From the NCBI GenBank assembly GCA_040904405.1, contig JBBDTK010000075.1, forward strand, positions 1-6,416: DNA of 6,416 nt, written 5' to 3'. Position 1 is the stretch's first letter. Every line of letters begins with the position of its first letter. Origin of the DNA: VRUE01 sp040904405. GTDB taxonomy: Bacteria; Actinomycetota; Thermoleophilia; Solirubrobacterales; 70-9. Below are positions 1 to 5,958 of this stretch, piece after piece. Position numbers and translations under genes: made by a program. Below the pieces are notes generated by a model, which saw only the letters and a program-made list of their open reading frames with translations, was not told where the DNA came from and did no database searches.

Positions 1-642
1 GGCGGCGGCCGCGATCGCGGCCGGGTCGCCGTCGAAGAGCTCGAAGCCGCGGTGGCCGCCCAGGGTCTCGGCCCCGGTCTCGGCCCGGTCGCCGCGCCGG
101 GCGACGGCCTGGGCGCCGATCCGCACCCGGGTGCGGTCGTCGCCGCTGAGCAGACCCTCGGAGTTGGCGACCACGACCTCGCGGCGCGCCTCTGCGTAGG
201 AGGCGCTCAGCTGGGCCACCTCGGCGCCGGCTGCGCGGCCGCGCTGGTCGAGCTCGCGCAGCAGCTCCGCCTTGCGCTCGGCCGCAACCTCCCCCGGCGG
301 GCGCTCGACCGGCAGCGGCGCGGGCGCCTGCGCGCGCAGCGGGCGCGGCTCGGCCCGCTCGCCGCGCAGCGCCCCGGCCGCCTCGGCGGCGGCCCGCTCG
401 AGGTCTGCCGGGTCGAGCCCGTCGACGTGGGCGAAGTAGGTCGTGCCGCCGCTCAGCACCCGCACCCCGGCCCCCTCCTCGCTACCCGACTGCACCGCCT
501 CGATCCGCGACTCGTCGATCGCCATCGTCGTCCCGGCGCGCCGTTCGACGTAGACCTCGGCGAACTCGCCGCCGGCGGCCAGGGCTCGCGCCAGCACCCG
601 CTCGGCGATCTCGCGGTCGAGCAGCGCGCCCGGGGCGCTCAT
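1..642 (-). CDS. tldD: TldD-family metallopeptidase, N-terminal part (cut by window start)
   Basis: The frame is open from an ATG at 642 to base 1, giving 214 residues with no stop; the C-terminal part lies outside the window. Visible family features are the early 'FAEVYVERR' strand (residues 27-35), 'RIEAVQSG' (46-53) followed by 'GAGVRVLSGG' (57-66), a helical middle region (about 78-140), and 'LGGHRGFELF' (194-203), which corresponds to the glycine-rich segment preceding the catalytic domain in TldD. TldD with its partner TldE/PmbA forms a zinc protease that processes small peptides, such as microcin B17 precursor and CcdA in E. coli. The HExxxH zinc motif should lie a few tens of residues past the window edge, so activity cannot be judged here. 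TldD fits better than PmbA because of the 'VVVANSEGLLSGDDRTRVRI' region. The start overlaps the stop of the upstream 75-residue gene (ATGA), implying translational coupling. A partner tldE/pmbA gene may follow. Confidence 0.88.
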   Translation of the reverse strand, partial: MSAPGALLDREIAERVLARALAAGGEFAEVYVERRAGTTMAIDESRIEAVQSGSEEGAGVRVLSGGTTYFAHVDGLDPADLERAAAEAAGALRGERAEPRPLRAQAPAPLPVERPPGEVAAERKAELLRELDQRGRAAGAEVAQLSASYAEARREVVVANSEGLLSGDDRTRVRIGAQAVARRGDRAETGAETLGGHRGFELFDGDPAAIAAAA

Positions 643-866
643 CGCTTTTTCGCCGGCCTCCCGGCGACCTCGATCAGCCTGCCCGCGGCGACGAACAGCT
701 CGCCGCCGATCTCGGAGTCGACCGCGTGGTCCTCGGCCCGGCCGCCGGCGAAGTGGAGGCGGGCGAAGGGGCGGCGCAGGGCGCGGCGGCGGCGCACGTA
801 GGCGGCGGCCTCGTCGGCGTAGCCGGAGACGCGGTCGAGCAGCACCCGGTGGGGCTTGGGCGCCAT
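639..866 (-). CDS. Small basic protein of unknown function (75 aa)
   Basis: I do not recognise this family. The ATG at 866 directly follows the TAA stop of the Roadblock-like gene, and its TGA overlaps the ATG of the tldD-like gene, so it is wedged between two genes with no spare base. That arrangement and GC-rich third positions are the main arguments that it is real. The protein has an arginine-rich stretch ('RRRRALRR', residues 25-32), then a hydrophobic/glycine pattern resembling a small beta fold ('FARLHFAGGRAED', 'GGELFVAAGRLIEVAG'), and a basic tail ending 'PAKKR'. It has no signal peptide, membrane helix or cysteine. It may act with the TldD-like peptidase or the Roadblock-like protein, but only the gene order suggests this. 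Confidence 0.72.
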   Translation of the reverse strand: MAPKPHRVLLDRVSGYADEAAAYVRRRRALRRPFARLHFAGGRAEDHAVDSEIGGELFVAAGRLIEVAGRPAKKR

Positions 867-1247
867 TTAGTGCCCGGCCCGGCCGTCGCCGCCGGCGGCG
901 AGGTCGCGCAGCAGCGAGCGCAGGTCGAAGAAGGTCAGCGAGGCGAGCGCGAAGCGCTCGGTGACCGCGACCGCCGCCAGGCCGGCGTGGCGCAGGGCGA
1001 AGACCTCGCCCTGCTCGGCGCCGATGTGGACCTGCTCGACCGGCTCCTCCCCGGCCCGGTCGGCGACCTCGAGCAGGGTTGCCGCGTCCTCGCCCCAGCG
1101 CTCCGGCTCGCCGCTGGCGGCGAGCACGGCGCCACCGGCGCCGAGGATCGCGGCGCCGCGCAGGTCCGGCGACATCTCGGTCAGGAACTCGATCGCGGCC
1201 GCGGCGGCGGCGGCCGAAGGGGACCCTGTCGCGGCAGCGTCGGGCAT
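867..1247 (-). CDS. Roadblock/LC7-like domain protein (126 aa)
   Basis: The protein is a single small domain after an alanine-rich leader. Residues about 19-118 match the Roadblock/LC7 (MglB-like) pattern: an N-terminal helix ('IEFLTEM'), a strand 'LRGAAILGAGGAVLAAS' (29-45) with a turn resembling the family's 'D-x-x-G' hairpin, a middle helix ('WGEDAATLLEVADRAG', 51-66), strands 'EQVHIGAEQGEVFALRHAG' and 'LAAVAVTERFALASLTFFDLR', and a closing helix. Family members usually dimerise and regulate or scaffold small GTPases; no GTPase gene is visible here, so the partner is unknown. Residues 12-18 are seven alanines encoded by a GCC/GCG run. I chose the ATG at 1247 because a TATTTT hexamer sits 7 nt upstream, as expected for a leaderless transcript; Met25 is the alternative. 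It heads the cluster with the 75-residue gene and the TldD-like gene. Assignment is by pattern only, so the domain call is moderate. Confidence 0.75.
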   Translation of the reverse strand: MPDAAATGSPSAAAAAAAIEFLTEMSPDLRGAAILGAGGAVLAASGEPERWGEDAATLLEVADRAGEEPVEQVHIGAEQGEVFALRHAGLAAVAVTERFALASLTFFDLRSLLRDLAAGGDGRAGH

Positions 1248-1254
1248 CTGCGTG

Positions 1255-1260
1255 AAAATA
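1255..1260 (-). promoter_or_regulatory. Candidate -10 hexamer for a leaderless transcript of the Roadblock-like gene
   Basis: Minus-strand TATTTT fits the actinobacterial -10 pattern TAnnnT. It is separated by 7 nt (CACGCAG) from the ATG at 1247, which puts the expected transcription start on or next to the A of the start codon. No Shine-Dalgarno sequence lies in this short leader, consistent with leaderless translation. I see no good -35 hexamer at 16-18 bp. This is one of very few A/T-rich spots in the neighbourhood. The call rests on motif and spacing only. Confidence 0.5.
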
Positions 1261-1267
1261 GCGGTCG

Positions 1268-1417
1268 ATGCCCCTGGCCCGCGCCTCCTGGATCGCCGTC
1301 GTCGCCGTCTGCGCCGTTTCCGCGGTCCTCTTCGCGATCAGCGGCTACACCGGCTACACGGTCACCGTGATCGCCGTCGGCCTGGCCGCCGCGGTGAATC
1401 TCCTGCCCGGCCCCTGA
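1268..1417 (+). CDS. Small two-helix membrane protein (49 aa)
   Basis: A 50-codon frame on the plus strand starts at ATG 1268 and ends with TGA at 1415-1417. The product begins 'MPLARASW' and has a hydrophobic helix at about residues 8-24 (rich in V, A, L), a short turn 'SGYTGYT' (25-31), a second helix at about 32-46, and ends 'NLLPGP'. This is a typical double-spanning small membrane protein. Almost every third codon position is G or C, exceptions being one GTT, one AAT and the stop codon, which matches real genes here. No opposing frame in the interval offers a better gene. No Shine-Dalgarno is visible; translation may be leaderless, using the A/T-rich patch just upstream. It is divergent from the Roadblock-like gene (20 bp between starts) and convergent with phoU (24 bp between stops). 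Function is unknown. Confidence 0.6.
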   Translation: MPLARASWIAVVAVCAVSAVLFAISGYTGYTVTVIAVGLAAAVNLLPGP

Positions 1418-1441
1418 GCGCCAGGCGCCCGCCGCGCAGGC

Positions 1442-2128
1442 CTATGGCTGCGGGTGCGAGGCGTCCTCGAACTCGCGGAAGAGCCCAGTGACGACGAAGG
1501 CGACCTGCTCGCCGATGTCGACCGCGTTGTCGCCGATCCGCTCGATAGCCCGCGCCGCCAGCATCATCGTCATCGCCCACTCGCGCCGGTCGGCGTCGTC
1601 GCCGATCTCCAGCGCCAGACCGAAGCACTCGCGGTTGAGGTCGTCGACGACGTCGTCCTGGCGGACCAGGTCGCGCGCCATCTCGACGTTGCGGTCTTCG
1701 AAGGCGCGCTTGCACTGGCCGATCAGGGTCCGCGCCTGCCCCCCCATCGCCAGGATCAGCTTCACCATCTCCTCGTCGGCGGGCGGCTCGTTGCCGGTCA
1801 GCGGGATCAGCTTGCAGACGTTGACGCACTGGTCGCCCATCCGCTCGACGTTCTTGAGGATGTGCAGCAGGGCTGAGATCAGCCGCAGGTCGGTCGCCAC
1901 CGGCGACTGCGTGGCGAGCAGCGCGATCAGGCCCTGGTGGACCTCGAGGTAGCGGCCGTCGATCCGGTCGTCGTCGGCGATCACCATCTGCGCCAGCTCG
2001 ACGTCCTGCTGCTCGACCGCTTCCATCGTGCGGGCGAGCGCGGCGCTGACCAGGTCGAGGCCGCCGAGGGCGCTCGCCTCCAGCTGCTCCAGTTCCTGCT
2101 GGTAGTGGATCCTGGTTTCCTCGGCCAT
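1442..2128 (-). CDS. phoU: PhoU, phosphate transport/Pho signalling regulator
   Basis: The 228-residue length is normal for PhoU, which is built from two similar three-helix bundles binding metal clusters. Both signature helices are present: 'NVERMGDQCVNVCK' (residues 93-106) and 'AIERIGDNAVDIGEQ' (194-208), each carrying the E-R-x-G-D metal-binding core. Helical segments with DDDRID (52-57) and DDVVDDLNRE (158-167) are the matching second acidic helices of each half. PhoU is cytoplasmic, works with PstB and the Pho sensor kinase to damp Pho signalling when phosphate is plentiful, and limits Pst uptake. The ATG at 2128 follows the pstB stop by 8 bp, so it is the last gene of the pst unit. The Shine-Dalgarno is weak (a G-rich stretch about a dozen bases upstream, inside pstB), suggesting translation coupled to pstB. 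The tail after the last helix is short ('EDASHPQP'). Confidence 0.97.
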   Translation of the reverse strand: MAEETRIHYQQELEQLEASALGGLDLVSAALARTMEAVEQQDVELAQMVIADDDRIDGRYLEVHQGLIALLATQSPVATDLRLISALLHILKNVERMGDQCVNVCKLIPLTGNEPPADEEMVKLILAMGGQARTLIGQCKRAFEDRNVEMARDLVRQDDVVDDLNRECFGLALEIGDDADRREWAMTMMLAARAIERIGDNAVDIGEQVAFVVTGLFREFEDASHPQP

Positions 2129-2136
2129 CGTCGCCG

Positions 2137-3042
2137 CTACCCCACCTTGCCCGAGACGTAGTCCTCGGTGCGCTTGTGCGCGGGGTTGGTGAAGATCTTC
2201 TCGGTCTCGTCGTACTCGACCAGGTGGCCCCAGCGGTTGTCCTCGTCGGCATCGAGCTCGACCATCAGGAATGCGGTCCGGTCGGAGACCCGCGCCGCCT
2301 GCTGCATGTTGTGGGTGACGATCACGATCGAGAACTCCTCCTTCAGCTCGATCATCAGGTCCTCGATCTTGCCGGTCGAGATCGGGTCCAGGGCCGAGCA
2401 GGGCTCGTCCATCAGGATCGTGTCCGGCTGCACGGCGATGCAGCGGGCGATGCAGAGGCGCTGCTGCTGGCCGCCGGAGAGGCCGAAGGCGTTGCTGTCG
2501 AGGCGGTCCTTGACCTCCTCCCAGAGGGCGGCGCTGCGGAGCGCCGACTCGACCGTCTGGTCGAGCCCCTCCTTGTTGCCGAGGATGCGCGGGCCGAAGG
2601 CGACGTTGTCGTAGATCGACTTCGGGAAGGGGTTCGGTTTCTGGAAGACCATCCCGATCAGCTTGCGCACCTGAACCGGGTCGACGCTCGGCCCGTAGAG
2701 GTCCTCGCCGTGGTAGAGCAGCCGGCCCTCGACTTCGGCGCCGGGGATCAGGTCGTTCATCCGGTTGAGGCAGCGCAGCAGGGTGCTCTTGCCGCAGCCC
2801 GACGGCCCGATCAGGGCGGTGATGTCGTTGCGGTGGACGTCCAGCGAGATCTCCTTGACCGCGGCGACGCCGCTGTAGCGGACGCCGACGCCCTTCAGCT
2901 CGAAGACCTTCTCGCGCAGGCCGGCGGCGTGCGCCTGGAACTCCTGCGGCCGCACCGCGATGCCGGCCCGACCGGCGGCCGCCTCACGGGCCTCGCGCCG
3001 GCTCTCTGCCCTGCTCTCGTCTTGCGCCATCTGCTCGTTCAC
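2137..3042 (-). CDS. pstB: PstB, phosphate ABC transporter ATP-binding protein
   Basis: This cytoplasmic ATPase powers the PstSCAB phosphate importer. All nucleotide-binding motifs are intact: Walker A 'GPSGCGKST' (residues 79-87), Q-loop 'VFQKPNPFP' (132-140), ABC signature 'LSGGQQQR' (188-195), Walker B 'ILMDEP' (209-214) and H-loop His244 in 'VTHNMQQAARVSD'. The PstB-typical ending 'TEDYVSGKVG' is present. At 301 residues it is longer than the usual roughly 250-280, because of a charged N-terminal extension of about 45 residues before 'VFELKGVGVRYSG' and an acidic insert near 261-273 ('VELDADEDNRWGH') before 'LVEYDETEKIF'. The start is GTG at 3042, preferred over the in-frame ATG at 3030 because a GGGGGA Shine-Dalgarno lies 5-6 nt upstream of the GTG. 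The gene begins 10 bp after pstA and ends 8 bp before phoU. Confidence 0.98.
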   Translation of the reverse strand: MNEQMAQDESRAESRREAREAAAGRAGIAVRPQEFQAHAAGLREKVFELKGVGVRYSGVAAVKEISLDVHRNDITALIGPSGCGKSTLLRCLNRMNDLIPGAEVEGRLLYHGEDLYGPSVDPVQVRKLIGMVFQKPNPFPKSIYDNVAFGPRILGNKEGLDQTVESALRSAALWEEVKDRLDSNAFGLSGGQQQRLCIARCIAVQPDTILMDEPCSALDPISTGKIEDLMIELKEEFSIVIVTHNMQQAARVSDRTAFLMVELDADEDNRWGHLVEYDETEKIFTNPAHKRTEDYVSGKVG

Positions 3043-3048
3043 TCTATT

Positions 3049-3054
3049 CCCCCT
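3049..3054 (-). promoter_or_regulatory. Ribosome binding site of pstB
   Basis: Minus-strand AGGGGG is placed 6 nt before the GTG at 3042. It overlaps the TAG stop of pstA. It favours the GTG over the ATG twelve bases downstream, which has no comparable purine run. Confidence 0.65.
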
Positions 3055-3997
3055 ACCAGCGCTGCTCGTAACGATTTCGTAGCCAGATCGCGAAGGAGTT
3101 CATCAGCAGGATCACGCCGAGCATGACGACGATTCCCGCCGCCGCCAGCACGTGGAACTCGGGCTGGGCCTGCTTCGCGTTGTTGAAGATCATCACCGGC
3201 AGCGCCGTGTAGCCGTTGTCGCCGAAGACGGTCGGGTCGAAGGTGACGAAGGTCGCCGCGCCGACCAGCAGCAGCGGCGCGGTCTCCCCCGCGGCGCGGG
3301 AGACGGCGAGGATCACCCCGGTGGCGATGCCGGGGACCGCCGCCGGCAGCACCTGGCGGCGCACCGTCTGCCAGCGCGTCGCCCCGAGCGCGAACGAGCC
3401 CTCGCGGATCGAGGGCGGCACCGCCCGGATCGCCTCGCGGGCGGCGATGATCACCGTCGGCAGGACGAGCAACGAGAGCGTGATCGAGCCGGCGAAGAGG
3501 ATGAAGCCGAGGTCGAGCGGGCCGCGCACGATGAAGGCGAGCCCGAGGATGCCGTAGACGATCGAGGGGACGGCCGCCAGGTTCTGGATGTTGAGCTCGA
3601 CCACCCGGTTCCACCACTTCGTCCTGTCGGCGTACTCCTCGAGGTAGATCGCCGAGCCGACGCCGATCGGCACCGTCATCACCAGCACCCCGCCGATCAG
3701 CAGGATCGTGCCGTAGATCGCGTTGGCGTAGCCGGCCGTCTGCGGCGAGATCCGCGAGGCGGAGTTGGTCAGCAGGTCGAGGCTGAGCATCGAGCGGCCG
3801 TCGATCGCGGCGTCGAGGATCAGCGCCGCCAGACCGAGCAGCGCCAGGCCGAGCGCCAGCAGCAGGAGGGCGAAGAAGATCCGCCCCTTGATGATGTCTT
3901 TCAGCGGCTGTCCGCTGAGGATCGCGGCCCGGGTCACCGACCGGGCGCCGGCCGCGGCGAGCCGGGTTCGCTCCGCCTGCGGTCCCAGCGCGGCCAT
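3053..3997 (-). CDS. pstA: PstA, phosphate ABC transporter permease
   Basis: This is one of the two membrane subunits of the Pst importer, pairing with PstC. The 314-residue protein has about six membrane helices (roughly residues 40-62, 95-117, 138-158, 163-185, 222-246 and 283-305). The ABC permease coupling loop is clear: 'REGSFALGATRWQTVRRQVLPAAVPGI' (198-224), the EAA-type motif that docks onto PstB. It is followed by 'AVSRAAGETAPLLLVGAA' (231-248), typical of PstA. Other family hallmarks are 'GVGSAIYLEEYA' (112-123) and 'NIQNLAAVPSIVYGILGLA' (136-154). The ATG at 3997 shares its A with the TGA stop of pstC (TGATG), giving a 1-base overlap and likely coupled translation. The same frame stays open upstream to about 4729, but that part is antisense-like shadow within pstC. 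A hydrophilic N-terminal stretch of about 37 residues precedes the first helix. Confidence 0.97.
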   Translation of the reverse strand: MAALGPQAERTRLAAAGARSVTRAAILSGQPLKDIIKGRIFFALLLLALGLALLGLAALILDAAIDGRSMLSLDLLTNSASRISPQTAGYANAIYGTILLIGGVLVMTVPIGVGSAIYLEEYADRTKWWNRVVELNIQNLAAVPSIVYGILGLAFIVRGPLDLGFILFAGSITLSLLVLPTVIIAAREAIRAVPPSIREGSFALGATRWQTVRRQVLPAAVPGIATGVILAVSRAAGETAPLLLVGAATFVTFDPTVFGDNGYTALPVMIFNNAKQAQPEFHVLAAAGIVVMLGVILLMNSFAIWLRNRYEQRW

Positions 3998-4962
3998 CAG
4001 TCGTAGGCCTCGTGGAAGCGGCGGACGAGCCTGATGCTGATCATGTTGAGGACCAGGGTCATCAGGAAGAGCAGCAGCCCGACGGCGAAGATCGTGTAAT
4101 AGGTGACGGTGCCGGTGGCGATGTCGCCGGTCGCCGTCTGGCCGATGAAGGCGGTCATCGTCTGCACCGACTCGGTGAAGCCGAGGGTCAGGTTGGGGCT
4201 GGCGCCGGCGGCCAGCAGGACGATCATCGTCTCGCCGACCGCCCGCGAGGTCGCCAGCACGATCGAGGCGACGATCCCCGACAGCGCCGCCGGGAAGACG
4301 ACCCGGGTGGCGACGCGCATCTTGGTCGCGCCGAGGCCGTAGGCGGCCTCGCGCAGGCCGGTCGGCACCGCGGACATCGCGTCCTCGGAGAGCGAGGCGA
4401 TGATCGGCACGATCATCAGCCCGACCGCGAGGCCGGCGACTCCGGCCGCCTGCGGGCCGGACCAGGGCAGAAAGGGCAGCAGGTCTTCGAGCAGCGGCCG
4501 CATGAAGAAGAGGGCGAAGAAGCCGATCGCCACCGTGGGCACGCCGGCCAGCACCTCGAGCGTCGGCTTGATCGTCTTGCGCGCCCGCGGGCTCGCGTAC
4601 TCGCTCAGGTAGATCGCCGCCCCCAGCCCCAGCGGGATCGCGACGAACAGGCCCCAGAAGCTCGTCACCATGGTCGCCAGCACGATCGGCAGGACGCCGA
4701 ACTCGGGCGGGGTGAAGGTCGGCGCCCACTCGGTCCCGAAGAGGAAGTCCTTGAGCGAGACCTGGCCGAAGAACTCGATCGACGGCTCCAGCAGCGAGAT
4801 CACGATCGCCGTCGTGGTCACCACCGAGAGCAGCGCGCAGAGGCCGAGCATCGCCTCGATCGCCTTCTCGCCGTAGCGCGGCGAGGGCGCCTGCAGCGAT
4901 CGGGACGGGCCCCCGCCCCTCCCGATAGCCCTCGAGGCGCCTATCGCATCTCGTGCCTCCAT
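3997..4962 (-). CDS. pstC: PstC, phosphate ABC transporter permease
   Basis: This is the partner permease of PstA. The 321-residue protein has about six membrane helices, the first around residues 36-58. Family marks are 'PLGLGAAIYLSEYASPRAR' (110-128), 'LEVLAGVPTVAIGFFAL' (135-151), and the EAA-type coupling loop 'REAAYGLGATKMRVATRVVFPAALSGI' (204-230). These are followed by 'LATSRAVGETMIV' (236-248) and by 'GFTESVQTMTAFI' (261-273). The ATG at 4962 lies 19 bp after the pstS stop. The start is the least certain part: the only good purine run upstream (GAGG at 4978-4981) is 15 nt away, while a strong GGAGG lies just inside the gene, ahead of an out-of-frame ATG. The first 30 or so residues are hydrophilic, glycine- and serine-rich and probably poorly conserved. 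The stop overlaps the pstA start. Confidence 0.96.
   Translation of the reverse strand: MEARDAIGASRAIGRGGGPSRSLQAPSPRYGEKAIEAMLGLCALLSVVTTTAIVISLLEPSIEFFGQVSLKDFLFGTEWAPTFTPPEFGVLPIVLATMVTSFWGLFVAIPLGLGAAIYLSEYASPRARKTIKPTLEVLAGVPTVAIGFFALFFMRPLLEDLLPFLPWSGPQAAGVAGLAVGLMIVPIIASLSEDAMSAVPTGLREAAYGLGATKMRVATRVVFPAALSGIVASIVLATSRAVGETMIVLLAAGASPNLTLGFTESVQTMTAFIGQTATGDIATGTVTYYTIFAVGLLLFLMTLVLNMISIRLVRRFHEAYD
4941..4960 (-). other. Shine-Dalgarno followed by a two-codon ORF inside the start of pstC
   Basis: On the minus strand GGAGG (4956-4960) is followed after 6 nt by ATG CGA TAG (4949 down to 4941), out of frame with pstC. This is the best ribosome binding site near the pstC start, yet it leads to a Met-Arg-stop minigene. 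It may be chance, or it may load or pause ribosomes at the pstS-pstC junction. Confidence 0.3.
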
Positions 4963-4981
4963 CGGCGCGCGGTGGGGCCTC

Positions 4982-5947
4982 TCAGCCTTCCACCAGCGAA
5001 TCGACCTTCCGCTGCGACGCTTCCTTCTGCGCTTCGGTCATCGGCACGAACGTCGCCGCTCCGGTGATCGGGTCGTTTTCGGCGATGTAGAAGGTGAGGA
5101 ACTCGAGGACCTCCTGCTTCTGCAGCGCTTCCCCGCTCGGGTAGACGAACAGGCCGCGGCCGAGCGGGACGTAGCTGCCGTCCTGCACCGTCTCGATCGT
5201 CGCCGCGACGCACTCGCCGCTCTCGGGGTTCTCGATCTGCAGCGGCTTGACTTTGCCCGCCGACTCCTCGACGTAGGAGTAGGGGACGTAACCGAGCGCC
5301 CACTGGTCCCCGGCGACGCCGTTGATCACGCCGTTGTCGTCCTCGCCGATGTTGTTGTAGTTGGAGCGGGTCACGCCCTCCTCGCCGTTGATCGCTTCGG
5401 TGAAGTAGTCGAACGTGCCGGAGTCGGTGCCGGGGCCGTAGAGAGCCATGCTCTCGTCGCCGACATCCGCTTCGAGGCCCTTGACGTCGCCCCAGCTGTC
5501 GACCTTGGATCCCCTGTCCCAGATCTGGCTGACCTGCTCGACCGTCATGCACTCGACCGGGTTTTCGGGGTTGACGACCACTGAGAGCGCGTCGTTGGCG
5601 ACCTGGACCTCCTCGAACTCGATCCCGTTCGATTTGCAGGCCGCGATCTCGTCCTCCTCGATCGGCCGCGATGCGTCGGAGATGTCGGTCTCGCCGGCGC
5701 AGAACTTCTCGAAGCCGCCGCCGGTGCCCGAAGTCCCGACCGTCACTTTGACCCCCGACTCCGCCTCCTGGAACAGCTCGGCCGCCGCCTCGGAGAGGGG
5801 GGCCACGGTGCTCGAGCCGTCGATCCGGATCGTCCCCGAGAGATCGCCTCCCCCGCCACCGCCGTCTTCGCTGTCGCCGCAAGCCGCCACTCCAAGTGCC
5901 AGGACTGACACGGAGGCGACGATGATGAGCCATCTAGAGCTGGTCAC
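4982..5947 (-). CDS. pstS: PstS, periplasmic-type phosphate-binding lipoprotein
   Basis: PstS captures inorganic phosphate outside the membrane and hands it to PstCA. The 321-residue protein starts with a lipoprotein signal peptide: short basic start ('MTSSRW'), hydrophobic core (7-20) and lipobox 'VAAC' with the lipidated cysteine at 23. A flexible glycine run (29-34) tethers the domain. Phosphate-site motifs are 'IDGSSTVAP' (42-50), 'GTSGTGGGFEKF' (71-82), 'DISDASRPI' (88-96) and 'GPGTDSGTFDYF' (171-182). Four further cysteines (83, 104, 133, 246) could form two disulfides. The start is GTG at 5947, supported by an AAGGAG Shine-Dalgarno 5 nt upstream and by the position of the signal peptide; no in-frame ATG gives a better N-terminus. 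It is the first gene of the transporter unit, 62 bp after the response regulator, with a probable Pho box upstream, so induction by phosphate starvation is likely. Confidence 0.98.
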   Translation of the reverse strand: MTSSRWLIIVASVSVLALGVAACGDSEDGGGGGGDLSGTIRIDGSSTVAPLSEAAAELFQEAESGVKVTVGTSGTGGGFEKFCAGETDISDASRPIEEDEIAACKSNGIEFEEVQVANDALSVVVNPENPVECMTVEQVSQIWDRGSKVDSWGDVKGLEADVGDESMALYGPGTDSGTFDYFTEAINGEEGVTRSNYNNIGEDDNGVINGVAGDQWALGYVPYSYVEESAGKVKPLQIENPESGECVAATIETVQDGSYVPLGRGLFVYPSGEALQKQEVLEFLTFYIAENDPITGAATFVPMTEAQKEASQRKVDSLVEG

Positions 5948-5952
5948 TCTGT

Positions 5953-5958
5953 CTCCTT
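5953..5958 (-). promoter_or_regulatory. Ribosome binding site of pstS
   Basis: Minus-strand AAGGAG lies 5 nt before the GTG at 5947. It is the strongest correctly placed Shine-Dalgarno in the window, fitting the need for far more PstS than channel subunits. It fixes the GTG as the start. Confidence 0.8.

Noticed and set aside
52..801. Plus-strand ORF of 249 codons opposite the tldD-like gene
   Set aside because: The minus frame through this region shows clear TldD features and no stop; the plus product has no recognisable pattern.
639..866. The 75-aa protein as a peptide precursor processed by TldD
   Set aside because: It lacks a separable leader and a Cys/Ser/Thr- or Gly-rich core and ends in a basic tail; only proximity to tldD suggests it, so I did not call it a precursor.
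1194..1214. GGC/CGC triplet run as a phase-variable repeat
   Set aside because: It is short, interrupted, and a multiple of three within a coding region, so slippage would change only the alanine count.
2176..3126. Plus-strand ORF of 316 codons antisense to pstB
   Set aside because: It is open only because of codon bias in pstB on the other strand, has no recognisable domain, and runs across the pstB/pstA junction.
3152..4006. Plus-strand ORF of 284 codons antisense to pstA
   Set aside because: It is a charged, repetitive composition shadow of pstA with no plausible domain.
3998..4729. In-frame upstream extension of pstA reaching into pstC
   Set aside because: The upstream part is arginine/aspartate-rich nonsense overlapping pstC; PstA homology begins only after the ATG at 3997, which fits the TGATG junction.
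4012..5067. Long plus-strand ORF (351 codons) antisense to pstC, rich in D, R, G, H, E and Q
   Set aside because: It is the reverse-complement shadow of a high-GC membrane protein gene; its composition is low-complexity hydrophilic and no family motif appears, while pstC beneath it is unmistakable.
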